DNA of 64,000 nucleotides from Halovibrio variabilis (GTDB taxonomy: Bacteria > Pseudomonadota > Gammaproteobacteria > Pseudomonadales > Halomonadaceae): positions 124,001 to 188,000 of the forward strand of contig NZ_BJXV01000008.1 of NCBI RefSeq assembly GCF_007991175.1, in the 5' to 3' direction. Below, in pieces: positions 1-8,800 of the stretch (position 1 is its first letter; the number at the start of each line of letters is the position of its first letter). The translations under genes were made by a program, and so were the position numbers. Below the pieces are notes generated by a model. The model had not been told where the DNA came from. It saw only the letters and a list, made by a program, of their open reading frames with translations, and made no database searches.

Positions 1-600
1 TAAGGCGATAAACGGCTTTCCTTCCCGTGGGCTGTGCTGGTGAAGCGCCAAGGCAACGCGCTCTTTACCGGTTCCCGATTCACCGTTAATTAATACCGTG
101 ATATGCGAATGGGAGAGACGGCCAATCGCCCGAAACACCTCCTGCATCGCTGGCGCTTCGCCGATAATTTCCGCGTTTAAACCTTCCGGCACGGTTACCG
201 GGCGCTGGCGTTCGCGGGCGTGAGCCACGGCGCGGCGCACCAGCGCCAGGGCTTCGTCAACGTCAAACGGTTTGGGCAGGTATTCAAACGCCCCGCCCTG
301 ATAAGAGGCCACGGCGCTGTCGAGATCAGAGTGCGCGGTCATTACAATGACCGGCAGATCGGGATGCGCTTCGCGCAATCGGGCCATTAAATCCAAGCCG
401 TCGATACCCGGCATACGAATGTCGGTGACCAACACGTCCGGGGGGCTTTCCAGCAAGCGCTCCAGCGCCGTATCGGCACGCTCAATACATTCCACGTCTA
501 GGTCGGGCTGTGCTAACGCGCGCTCTAGCACCCAGCGGATAGCGCGGTCGTCATCGACAACGACCACCCGCGCAACATCATTACGTGCAGCCTCAGTCAT
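1..600 (-). CDS. ntrC: Nitrogen regulation response regulator NtrC (partial, C-terminus beyond the window)
   Basis: The 200 N-terminal codons are visible. An N-terminal receiver domain has the acidic pocket D16-D18, the likely phospho-acceptor Asp60 in VTDIRMPG and the conserved Lys in YLPKPFD. A sigma-54-activator AAA+ domain follows and is entered at the Walker A motif GESGTGKE (residues 173-180). NtrC proteins are activated by NtrB phosphorylation under nitrogen limitation and drive sigma-54 transcription of glnA and other genes. The ATG at 598-600 overlaps the ntrB stop by 8 bp, so the two are translationally coupled. The rest of the AAA+ domain and the Fis-type DNA-binding domain lie to the left of the window. 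Confidence 0.95.
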   Translation of the reverse strand, partial: MTEAARNDVARVVVVDDDRAIRWVLERALAQPDLDVECIERADTALERLLESPPDVLVTDIRMPGIDGLDLMARLREAHPDLPVIVMTAHSDLDSAVASYQGGAFEYLPKPFDVDEALALVRRAVAHARERQRPVTVPEGLNAEIIGEAPAMQEVFRAIGRLSHSHITVLINGESGTGKERVALALHQHSPREGKPFIAL

Positions 601-1684
601 GACGCTTCTCCGGTGAAAGTAAGACCATGGGAATCAATAAACGAAATTCGGTATGTCCAGGACGTGAGTCGCATTCGATCAATCCTTGATGTTGGTGCAA
701 AATCGACTGAGCGATAGAGAGCCCCAGGCCGCTGCCTTCCGAGCGCCCCGACACCATGGGGTAAAACAGCGTTTCCTGAAGCGTATCGGGCACGCCAGGG
801 CCGTTATCGATGACGGCGACTTCGCTGACCAAACGGTGGCGCTCGGCGCCCAGGGTAAACTGGCGACGGGAGCGGGTGCGCAATATCAGGGTCGGCTCCG
901 GCGTTTGCGCATCGTTCATCGCCTGCACGGCGTTGCGCGCCACATTGAGCACCGCCTGAATCATTTGCGCTTCATCGCCGGAAAGGTCGGGCAGGCTAGG
1001 GTCGTAATCGCGGCTAATCGACACGTTGGGATGCTCGGCTATCAGCAACGCTCTCACGCGCTCAAGCACCTTGTGAATATTCACCGGCTCATGCTTGACG
1101 ATGTAGTTGGGCCCCAACATGGAGTCGACCAGGTCGCGCAGTCGGTCCACCTCTTCGACGATAATGTGGGTGTATTCGCGCAACGCCGGATCGGCTAAAT
1201 CCCGCTCCAGCAACTGCGCGGCGCCGCGAATGCCACCCAGCGGGTTTTTCACTTCATGAGCAAGGCCGCGGGCCAACACCTTGATGGTCTCTTGGCGCGT
1301 GGTCAGTGCCTCCTCGCGGGAGATTTGCATCAACCTGTCGCGGGGCTCTACTTCTAAAAGCAGCTCGTCGTCTGATAACGGCGTTACCGTGTAGTCAACG
1401 GTAAGCGGTTCGCTATTAATTAACGGCGTAATCCGCGCTTCCCGCTGGGTGTAAGGGTGAAACGCATCCCGCGCTTTCGCTAACACCTCATCAATACTGT
1501 CGTCACCGAGGAGCGTGTCCAGGCTAATGCCCTTCACACGGCTGAGGCTGACCGCCAATAAAGCTTCGGCCGCGGGGTTCATCCAACGCACGCGTAGCTT
1601 GCCATCAAGCAGCAACACAGCCGTCGTCAGGTGTTCAAGTAAGCGCTGGTGCATGGTGGTGTCCTGATAAATCGCGTCTTCCAT
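593..1684 (-). CDS. ntrB: Nitrogen regulation sensor histidine kinase NtrB (GlnL)
   Basis: The protein has 363 aa, close to the ~350 aa of enteric NtrB. An N-terminal PAS-like domain (about residues 12-115) is followed by the H box GLAHEVKNPLGG with phospho-accepting His143, an N box (NVARNAVQAM), a G1 box (DNGPGVP) and a G2 box (GSGLGLSIA). There is no membrane segment, so it is cytosolic. In the family, PII controls its kinase/phosphatase balance towards NtrC. It overlaps ntrC by 8 bp. A second in-frame Met at residue 11 is an alternative start. A perfect NtrC-type palindrome lies 153 bp upstream of the start. Confidence 0.95.
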   Translation of the reverse strand: MEDAIYQDTTMHQRLLEHLTTAVLLLDGKLRVRWMNPAAEALLAVSLSRVKGISLDTLLGDDSIDEVLAKARDAFHPYTQREARITPLINSEPLTVDYTVTPLSDDELLLEVEPRDRLMQISREEALTTRQETIKVLARGLAHEVKNPLGGIRGAAQLLERDLADPALREYTHIIVEEVDRLRDLVDSMLGPNYIVKHEPVNIHKVLERVRALLIAEHPNVSISRDYDPSLPDLSGDEAQMIQAVLNVARNAVQAMNDAQTPEPTLILRTRSRRQFTLGAERHRLVSEVAVIDNGPGVPDTLQETLFYPMVSGRSEGSGLGLSIAQSILHQHQGLIECDSRPGHTEFRLLIPMVLLSPEKRHD

Positions 1685-1836
1685 CGCCGTTACAGACCTA
1701 CAGGTGGATGATCAATGTGGCAGTTGCAAAAAGCGCGCCAATTAACCATTAGCGCCTATTTGCACGGCTTATGGGCATAGCCTTCGCGCGAGCTGACTCG
1801 TTTTAGCGCACTGACGGAAACGAACCGGCTGATTGT

Positions 1837-1853
1837 TGCACTATTTTAGTGCA
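1837..1853. promoter_or_regulatory. NtrC-type binding site upstream of ntrB
   Basis: TGCACTATTTTAGTGCA is a perfect 17-bp palindrome that fits the enteric NtrC consensus (TGCACYA-N3-TRGTGCA). It lies in the 192-bp gap between the DUF4124 gene and ntrB. Occupancy here would allow autoregulation of ntrBC, as known in enterics. The motif is seen directly; its function is inferred. Confidence 0.7.
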
Positions 1854-1876
1854 TGCTATTTTTTAAGAAGACGGCT

Positions 1877-2422
1877 TTAAGGCACCGTGATCATCACTGC
1901 CGCGGTGCGGTGCTGCAGCCGTTGGCTGCTGTCCAATAGCTCAGCCTGAAGCTTATAACGCCCCGCCGCCAGCCCCGTTAGCCAGAAAAAATCGCTGTGT
2001 AACGCTGACTGGCTGACCTCACCGTTCACCAGCAGCCGCACCTGATGGTCGTCGCGCAGCGGTGGCGCAATGGCGATTTCCACGGCGGTCATTGCCTCAT
2101 CCAATCGTGCGCCTTGCTGGGGCAAAGCAATCGAAAAGTGGTCGTAGGGCATAAACGGCTGCCCCGGTTTGCCACGCGGACGCACACCGCCTGGCGTGGC
2201 CGCTTGTCGCCTGGCCGTCGTTGCCCTTAGCGCTGGCGGCAAGCCCGGCAATGGGGCTAGCTCTAGCGCCTCGCCCCCTTGGCCGGGCTTATCGGTAAAG
2301 GTTACGTTGCCATGCTCATCGGTGACGCGGTAAACCGTTTGCCCAAACGCCGCTTCGTCGAGGTTCAATAGGCTAACCGCCAAACCCAGCGCGGCCACCT
2401 TGGCCATTCTGCTTTTCCCCAT
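1877..2422 (-). CDS. DUF4124 domain-containing periplasmic protein
   Basis: This 181-aa protein has an N-terminal signal-like hydrophobic stretch (KVAALGLAVSLLNL, residues 8-21). The DUF4124 signature follows (VYRVTDEHGNVTFTDKPG, about residues 30-47), then a Pro/Arg-rich linker and a C-terminal beta-rich domain (about 95-181) that resembles an Ig-like or bacterial repeat fold. Such genes are often found between glnA and ntrBC in Halomonas and Pseudomonas; the function is unknown. It lies downstream of the glnA terminator, so it probably has its own weak promoter or depends on read-through. An inner Met at residue 6 is an alternative start. Confidence 0.8.
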   Translation of the reverse strand: MGKSRMAKVAALGLAVSLLNLDEAAFGQTVYRVTDEHGNVTFTDKPGQGGEALELAPLPGLPPALRATTARRQAATPGGVRPRGKPGQPFMPYDHFSIALPQQGARLDEAMTAVEIAIAPPLRDDHQVRLLVNGEVSQSALHSDFFWLTGLAAGRYKLQAELLDSSQRLQHRTAAVMITVP

Positions 2423-2436
2423 ACCGCCTCTGATAA

Positions 2437-2462
2437 GAAAAAACCCCGCCGAGGCGGGGTTT
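2437..2462 (-). terminator. Intrinsic terminator of glnA
   Basis: Read on the minus strand, a GC-rich stem (CCCCGCC with GGCGGGG, 2444-2459) is extended by A/T pairs and followed by a run of Ts. It lies 28 bp past the glnA stop. Confidence 0.85.
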
Positions 2463-2490
2463 GAGCACTATTGGCTACCCACAGCGCTGA

Positions 2491-3897
2491 TTAGCAGCTG
2501 TAGTACATATCAAACTCAATCGGGTGAGTCGTCATGCGGATACGCTCAACGTCTTCCATTTTGAGCTCGACGTAAGCGTCGATCATTTCGTCGGTGAACA
2601 CGCCACCTTCGGTCAAGAACGCACGGTCAGCGTCGAGGGCTTCCAGCGCCTGATCCAGGCTGTGCGCCACGGTCGGCACCAACTTACCTTCTTCCGGCGG
2701 TAGGTCGTAGAGGTTTTTATCCATGGCATCGCCAGGATGGATCTTGTTTTTGATACCGTCGATACCGGCCATCAACATGGCAGCGAAGGCCAGGTAGGGG
2801 TTGGCGGTCGGATCAGGGAAACGCGTTTCAACACGCTTACCTTTCGGGCTTGCGGTATAAGGAATACGGATAGAAGCCGAGCGGTTACGCGCGCTGTAAG
2901 CCAGCATCACCGGCGCTTCAAAACCCGGCACCAGACGCTTGTACGAGTTGGTGGAAGCGTTGGTGAAGGCGTTCAGCGCACGGGCGTGCTTGATGATGCC
3001 GCCAATGTAGTAGAGCGCCATTTCCGACAGGCCAGCGTATTCGTCACCGGCAAACTGGTTGGTGCCATCTTTCCAGAACGACTGGTGAACGTGCATACCT
3101 GAACCGTTATCGCCCACCAGCGGCTTCGGCATAAAGGTAGCGGTTTTGCCATAGGCGTGCGCCACGTTGTGGATCACGTACTTCATTTCCTGCACTTCGT
3201 CAGCTTTCTTCACCAGCGTGTTGAATCTAACGCCGATTTCGTTCTGACCCGCGTTGGAAACCTCGTGGTGGTGCACTTCCACGGTCTGACCAATCGCTTC
3301 TAGGGTGTTACACATAGCGCCACGGATGTCGTGGAAGCTGTCTACCGGGGGCACCGGGAAGTAGCCGCCTTTAACGCGCGGGCGGTGGCCCAGGTTGCCG
3401 CCTTCGACTTGACTGTCGGTTGCCCAAGCGCCTTCGTCCGACGTGATTTTGTACATGGAGCCCTGAATGTCAGACTTCCAATGCACTTCGTCAAAGATAA
3501 AGAATTCGGGCTCAGGGCCGAAGAAAGCAGTGTCGCCTAGACCGGTTGACTGCAGGTAAGCCTCTGCACGCTTAGCGATGGAACGCGGGTCACGGTCGTA
3601 GCCCTGCATGGTGGCAGGCTCGATAATGTCGCAGCGTAGCACCAGAGTCGCGTCTTCGGTGAAGGGGTCGAGGTAGGCTGAGCCATCCTCAGGACGCAGA
3701 ATCATGTCGGATTCGTTAATGCCCTTCCAGCCATTGATGGAAGAGCCATCGAACATTTGGCCGTTTTCGAAAAACTCTTCGTCAACGTCGCGGGCTGGCA
3801 CAGTGACGTGCTGTTCTTTACCGCGGGTGTCAGTGAAACGCAGGTCTACCCACTTAACATCATGTTCTTCAATTAGCGCGATGGTCTTGGCTGACAT
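2491..3897 (-). CDS. glnA: Glutamine synthetase, type I
   Basis: The 468 aa match the length of the GSI-beta family. Visible signatures are the N-terminal FDGSSINGW loop (residues 49-57), the ATP/metal-site block with Glu in [12 protein letters not shown] (126-137), the glycine-rich [12 protein letters not shown] segment (264-275) and the adenylylation site Tyr397 in NLYDLPPEE. It makes glutamine from glutamate, ammonia and ATP in the cytosol as a dodecamer. Tyr397 implies control by GlnE adenylylation. The gene is monocistronic or leaky: a strong terminator follows, and the upstream region has a sigma-54-like promoter plus NtrC-like sites. The start is supported by the GGAGGA ribosome-binding site just upstream. 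Confidence 0.98.
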   Translation of the reverse strand: MSAKTIALIEEHDVKWVDLRFTDTRGKEQHVTVPARDVDEEFFENGQMFDGSSINGWKGINESDMILRPEDGSAYLDPFTEDATLVLRCDIIEPATMQGYDRDPRSIAKRAEAYLQSTGLGDTAFFGPEPEFFIFDEVHWKSDIQGSMYKITSDEGAWATDSQVEGGNLGHRPRVKGGYFPVPPVDSFHDIRGAMCNTLEAIGQTVEVHHHEVSNAGQNEIGVRFNTLVKKADEVQEMKYVIHNVAHAYGKTATFMPKPLVGDNGSGMHVHQSFWKDGTNQFAGDEYAGLSEMALYYIGGIIKHARALNAFTNASTNSYKRLVPGFEAPVMLAYSARNRSASIRIPYTASPKGKRVETRFPDPTANPYLAFAAMLMAGIDGIKNKIHPGDAMDKNLYDLPPEEGKLVPTVAHSLDQALEALDADRAFLTEGGVFTDEMIDAYVELKMEDVERIRMTTHPIEFDMYYSC

Positions 3898-4118
3898 AGT
3901 GTCCTCCGGTATGAGCGTGGCTTAAAGCTAACGACAGTAAGCTACCGATAAATGTGTTGTTCGACAAACTACGTGCTAAACCGCACGTTTGTCATTCTTG
4001 TTCGCTCAACGTTTGCTGGCATTGGTGCACAAACCGCTCAGCGAATATTTCAAACCGGCTATCGTTTTAGCACGCCGCAGGGCTTGTGCCTACGGCCCGC
4101 TAGCCGCTGCAAATTGCA

Positions 4119-4136
4119 ATGCAGAGATTATGCCAA
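4119..4136 (-). promoter_or_regulatory. Putative sigma-54 promoter of glnA
   Basis: The minus strand reads TTGGCATAATCTCTGCAT, with the GG-N10-GC spacing required at -24/-12 (GG at 4133-4134, GC at 4121-4122). It would start a transcript about 210 nt before the glnA start, a longish leader. NtrC-like sites lie directly upstream. The final base of the -24 element is T instead of the usual C, so this is a moderate match. Confidence 0.5.
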
Positions 4137-4139
4137 CAC

Positions 4140-4156
4140 TGCACCAATATGGCATA
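4140..4156. promoter_or_regulatory. NtrC-like site adjacent to the glnA sigma-54 promoter
   Basis: TGCACCAATATGGCATA has one perfect half (TGCACCA) and one degenerate half. It sits 3 bp upstream of the putative -24 element. Promoter-proximal NtrC sites are a known feature of glnA regions; the function here is inferred. Confidence 0.45.
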
Positions 4157-4265
4157 AAAAAATGCCAACCAATTGTTTTTTAAGCTTTTAAAAATACGCC
4201 GCAATGCTTCTTCATGACGCATAAGGCCGTTATAGGGTGTTGCGCAGCGACTCAAAGCCTGTCAA

Positions 4266-4313
4266 TGCACCAAAATAAAACAAAAATAAGCGCCGTTGAC
4301 TCAAAATAGTGCA
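4266..4313. promoter_or_regulatory. Distal NtrC-like half-sites (enhancer candidate) before glnA
   Basis: Two further NtrC-like elements lie 130-195 bp upstream of the sigma-54-like promoter. One is a half-site TGCACCAAAA at 4266-4275. The other is TGACTCAAAATAGTGCA at 4297-4313, with a perfect right half. The 528-bp region 3898-4425 between glnA and the divergent gene otherwise shows no gene. Confidence 0.4.
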
Positions 4314-4425
4314 CAAAAAAGCCAACACACTTTCTTGTTTGCAAACTTTTCTCTTGCTACTTAAATAAACCAACTACTACAATAAATTACAAATTGACAT
4401 ATTTGATCACAGCTGGAGTCAGCAA

Positions 4426-5067
4426 ATGGGATCGGTTTGCTTTATCGTTGACGCCGTCGTCACGGGGTCGATGTTGCCACGGCATTTACAGTCCATTCGT
4501 GACTCTGGCGTGGCCGATCATTTATTGCCTATTTTTGTGACCGGCGCCTATACACAGCCACGTTTGGCCGATATAGAGCAGCGTTACCACACTCACTTCC
4601 TCATCACCCCGCAGCTGCCGCTCGGGGCACGGCTTAATAAAGCCGCGTTTGCCAGCCAAGCTGAATGGCTAATCATTGCGCTACAAAAACAGCCGCCCTC
4701 AGCCGCGCTATGGCACTCGCTGTATCCCCAGCTGACCACCTCAACACTCGATGCCTTAATCATTGGCCTTAAACAGCCTTCGCTTGCGGAACGTATTCTG
4801 CGACGCCTATTGGCCACTACGCTGCTATTACCGCCCTACATGGCCGTTAGGCGGGTGTGGCTTGAACGCTTAGGTGGGTTTGACCCTGAGTTTGATGGCA
4901 AAACCGCTATCGATGATTTTATACAGCGTTTACGCGCCTGCCCCACTCGGCTCAAAAACTATGATGGCCAACAGCTTAGCCAAATAAATGAGCCAGAAAA
5001 CGACACCCTGCTCAACCTACCTTGTCTTATGGCTGCATCGCCAGATGAGGGCACACACGCCCCGTGA
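4426..5067 (+). CDS. Glycosyltransferase family 2-like protein of unknown substrate
   Basis: This 213-aa protein has no signal peptide or clear membrane helix. The segment VRRVWLERLGGFDPEFDGKTAIDDF (about residues 144-168) resembles the acceptor-side region of GT2 glycosyltransferases, which usually read R-x(4)-LGGFDE followed by an acidic motif and an arginine-rich helix. The N-terminal VDAVVTG strand could be a nucleotide-binding edge, but no convincing DXD motif is visible. It is transcribed divergently from glnA and shares its 528-bp regulatory region. The family call rests on one motif and is weak. Confidence 0.45.
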   Translation: MGSVCFIVDAVVTGSMLPRHLQSIRDSGVADHLLPIFVTGAYTQPRLADIEQRYHTHFLITPQLPLGARLNKAAFASQAEWLIIALQKQPPSAALWHSLYPQLTTSTLDALIIGLKQPSLAERILRRLLATTLLLPPYMAVRRVWLERLGGFDPEFDGKTAIDDFIQRLRACPTRLKNYDGQQLSQINEPENDTLLNLPCLMAASPDEGTHAP

Positions 5068-5151
5068 TTAACCTGCCGCTATTCAGTCACTCCCCACCGG
5101 CGCATCCGTTCCCTGCAGCCTGATCCATTCAGCTGTTGAATAGATAAAGCC

Positions 5152-5176
5152 ATCGACACGTTATTGGCGTGTCGAT
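5152..5176 (+). terminator. Hairpin after the GT-like gene, possible terminator
   Basis: This is a perfect 9-bp inverted repeat (ATCGACACG / CGTGTCGAT) with a 7-nt loop and a short T-run (TTT). It lies 85 bp after the stop of the GT-like gene. The weak U-tract makes termination uncertain. Nothing else is seen between 5068 and 5386. Confidence 0.4.
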
Positions 5177-5386
5177 TTACATGATCCAGCAAACATGAAA
5201 TAAAAAACGGCCATACCGCCGTAAGCGCGCCACCAATGGATCTCTTCCTATTGGATGGTCACAATGAACCCGCCCGTAGCGGAATTAGCCGAAAACCCGG
5301 CTCGCTAAGCGTTGAAGCAGCCCGCGCTAAAGCTAAGCGAGGCGTAACGCACTACACTCAACAGACATTCATCCAGGACGGCAACG

Positions 5387-5692
5387 ATGCATCAACATAT
5401 CGAATGGGACGACCCCGGCAGCGCCAGCGTCATGCAGTACTTCAAGAACGACCCCAACCACGACGGCCAGCCTGCCCCTGGCGACATTCTCTCCGCCCGG
5501 TATTCGCGCGCCATGGTGCGTATCAAAGTAGACGCCTACCGCGAAGATGACGCCGTCAGCATTGGTGAAGTCGTCGCCATCATTGATTCAAACGGCGAGC
5601 GCCATCAGCACCATAACAAACTTGAAGTTGGCCATATCGTCCGGCTACCCGACGACAAGCGCGCCCTGGAAACACCCCCGCAAGAGGATTAG
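5387..5692 (+). CDS. Conserved hypothetical protein, 101 aa
   Basis: This small, acidic, soluble protein begins MHQHIEWDD. It has alternating hydrophobic strands (MVRIKVDAY, SIGEVVAIID, LEVGHIVRL), which suggests a small beta-barrel-like fold. The start is backed by a purine-rich stretch (AGGACGG) 6-12 nt upstream, and an intrinsic terminator follows 31 bp after the stop. An overlapping plus-strand frame from 5236 has no protein-like features and is not called. I do not recognise the family. Confidence 0.6.
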   Translation: MHQHIEWDDPGSASVMQYFKNDPNHDGQPAPGDILSARYSRAMVRIKVDAYREDDAVSIGEVVAIIDSNGERHQHHNKLEVGHIVRLPDDKRALETPPQED

Positions 5693-5723
5693 GGCTTAGC
5701 GTTTTCTAAACTCAACAGACACA

Positions 5724-5747
5724 GCCACCCAACGCGGTGGCTTTTTT
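5724..5747 (+). terminator. Intrinsic terminator
   Basis: The stem GCCACC / GGTGGC encloses a 6-nt loop and is followed by six Ts, reading on the plus strand after the 101-aa gene. It insulates that gene from the CRISPR array. The next 120 bp to the array hold no gene. Confidence 0.85.
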
Positions 5748-5871
5748 GTGGAAATTTACACAGCGCTTCAGCAATACACGCATTACAAGCCATGCACTTT
5801 CCAAGTAGCGCGTGGTAAGCCTCAGGCGCGCCCGCGGAAGCACCGCGCAGCGGTGCCATGGTAAGCCAGCT

Positions 5872-8800
5872 CTCCAAAACTGCCTGGGCGGCAGCGCACG
5901 ATGCAGCCCCGAACATATCCAGTGACGCAATTTTCTGAGCTGCCTGGGCGGCAGCGCACCGAAGGGCAACCGGACGAGGGCGCGTGGTCTTTTTCTGAGC
6001 TGCCTGGGCGGCAGCGCACGATGGCGGAGCCATCAAAGGTCAAAATCCCCATTTCTGAGCTGCCTGGGCGGCAGCGCACTTCTGGCTTTGAATATAAACG
6101 GACTATTGATTTTTCTGAGCTGCCTGGGCGGCAGCGCACGATAGCCGCCCTGTTGGGCCGCTCCATTCTGATTTCTGAGCTGCCTGGGCGGCAGCGCACT
6201 GGGGCGCCAGCCACGGCGCACCTTCCTTGAATTTCTGAGCTGCCTGGGCGGCAGCGCACATATTGAGATAACCGCTCCATGGCCTCTTGTCTTTCTGAGC
6301 TGCCTGGGCGGCAGCGCACGGACAGCGTGCGACCGGCAACTGTCATCGAATTTTCTGAGCTGCCTGGGCGGCAGCGCACCGGTATTGATCACCAACATCT
6401 ACACCGCCATTTTTCTGAGCTGCCTGGGCGGCAGCGCACGGACATGGGCCAAGAGATCATAGATCATCGAGTTCTCCTTTTCTGAGCTGCCTGGGCGGCA
6501 GCGCACAGGAACGACCTCAGACTCACCTTTGTGGTTAATTTCTGAGCTGCCTGGGCGGCAGCGCACAAAAGAAGAGCGCCGAGAAACCTAGCGGTGGTTT
6601 TCTGAGCTGCCTGGGCGGCAGCGCACACGTTGCCGAGCGCTACGACATCGCCCTGTAATTTCTGATCTGCGTGGGCGGCAGCGCACGCGTAACGTGGTTT
6701 TTGCTCGGTGTGCTGACATTTCTGAGCTGCCTGGGCGGCAGCGCACAACCCCTACTTAATGGCGGCGGGTGCCGGCATTTTCTGAGCTGCCTGGGCGGCA
6801 GCGCACGGCGGTCACGGCTTCCAGCATGGCTTGATTGCTTTCTGAGCTGCCTGGGCGGCAGCGCACATGGACATCCGTTCCTTTTCCGCCAGCAAGTATT
6901 TCTGAGCTGCCTGGGCGGCAGCGCACCAGCTAACCGTGCCTTGGAGCGGTAGCGGTGTTTTCTGAGCTGCCTGGGCGGCAGCGCACATGTTGTCAATCTC
7001 AAACGGCCCGCTGGTGGCTTTCTGAGCTGCCTGGGCGGCAGCGCACGAGTTAAAGGGTTTGATATTGCGATTAAAAATTTTCTGAGCTGCCTGGGCGGCA
7101 GCGCACTCAGAATCGGCTATGTCCAGCATTCGGCCGCTTTTCTGAGCTGCCTGGGCGGCAGCGCACCCAAATTCATCGGTTGATATAAACGTGCTCCATT
7201 TCTGAGCTGCCTGGGCGGCAGCGCACATTACTATCCCGCTGCACCTTATTTTGTGTAATTTCTGAGCTGCCTGGGCGGCAGCGCACCGATCATGGGGCAA
7301 TCGGCGCTCATGGTGCAGTTTCTGAGCTGCCTGGGCGGCAGCGCACGCACGCAAACAAGGTCGGTAAGGGTTCCGCTATTTCTGAGCTGCCTGGGCGGCA
7401 GCGCACTTACGAGCGCTTGGAAAGAACCCACTGCTACATTTCTGAGCTGCCTGGGCGGCAGCGCACTATGCCTTTGGACTATCCGGCATCATTGATGATT
7501 TCTGAGCTGCCTGGGCGGCAGCGCACAGCTTGTGCTCCCAGATAAGCGTTTCCATGATTTTCTGAGCTGCCTGGGCGGCAGCGCACATACCAGCGCGATA
7601 GCTGCTTATCAAGCCGTATTTCTGAGCTGCCTGGGCGGCAGCGCACGTGGTGTTACCGATCAAGAGGGCGTCCCGTTATTTCTGAGCTGCCTGGGCGGCA
7701 GCGCACAATACCGCCCGCAAGCGTTGCCCGCACGTTTCTTTCTGAGCTGCCTGGGCGGCAGCGCACCCCAAGACACGTTTAGCCAGTACACCGGTATTTT
7801 TCTGAGCTGCCTGGGCGGCAGCGCACGAGTAATTAAACGCACACTCTCTGAACACGTATTTCTGAGCTGCCTGGGCGGCAGCGCACGCGGTGCGTCACAA
7901 AATGCGCCTGGTCGTCATTTTCTGAGCTGCCTGGGCGGCAGCGCACAAACATCGTAATGCAGGGCGTTAAATTCTATGTTTCTGAGCTGCCTGGGCGGCA
8001 GCGCACTAATTACTACGGTGATGATAATTGTTTCGACTTTTCTGAGCTGCCTGGGCGGCAGCGCACATTCCCGGCCAGCGCTTGACCGCTGAAGATTTTT
8101 TCTGAGCTGCCTGGGCGGCAGCGCACATGCAAACAGCTTAGATTTTTTGTCTGTTGTTTTTCTGAGCTGCCTGGGCGGCAGCGCACGCTTACCACAGGTA
8201 TTGGCCCAGCTTTCCCCTTTTCTGAGCTGCCTGGGCGGCAGCGCACCAGGTGAAAGGCGGTCACTTCGCACTAGTAACTTTCTGAGCTGCCTGGGCGGCA
8301 GCGCACCTGATGACTAGCGAGGCGCTCGATACCGTGATTTTCTGAGCTGCCTGGGCGGCAGCGCACTGGTGCAAAGCGACCGCGATCACGAACCGGAGTT
8401 TCTGAGCTGCCTGGGCGGCAGCGCACGCGGTGTGCTGGTTGGGATGGGAGTCTGTATTTTTCTGAGCTGCCTGGGCGGCAGCGCACATCATTTGCCCATT
8501 GCGGCTATAGCCGTTAATTTTCTGAGCTGCCTGGGCGGCAGCGCACGTGACGCACATACAGCTCACTCGGCTAGGCTATTTCTGAGCTGCCTGGGCGGCA
8601 GCGCACGCCAAGGCGCATCGCTGGGAGAAGCAGTGTTTTTTCTGAGCTGCCTGGGCGGCAGCGCACCGCCGCAAAAAATACACCACGCCCGGTAATCTTT
8701 TCTGAGCTGCCTGGGCGGCAGCGCACCAGATCATTAGCGCCGTACAAAACGACCTTATTTTCTGAGCTGCCTGGGCGGCAGCGCACTAAAAGCTACGCTT

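Noticed and set aside
5236..5550. 104-codon plus-strand frame overlapping the 101-aa hypothetical gene
   Set aside because: It has no protein-like pattern, overlaps a better-supported frame with a ribosome-binding site and terminator, and begins in sequence with no start signal.
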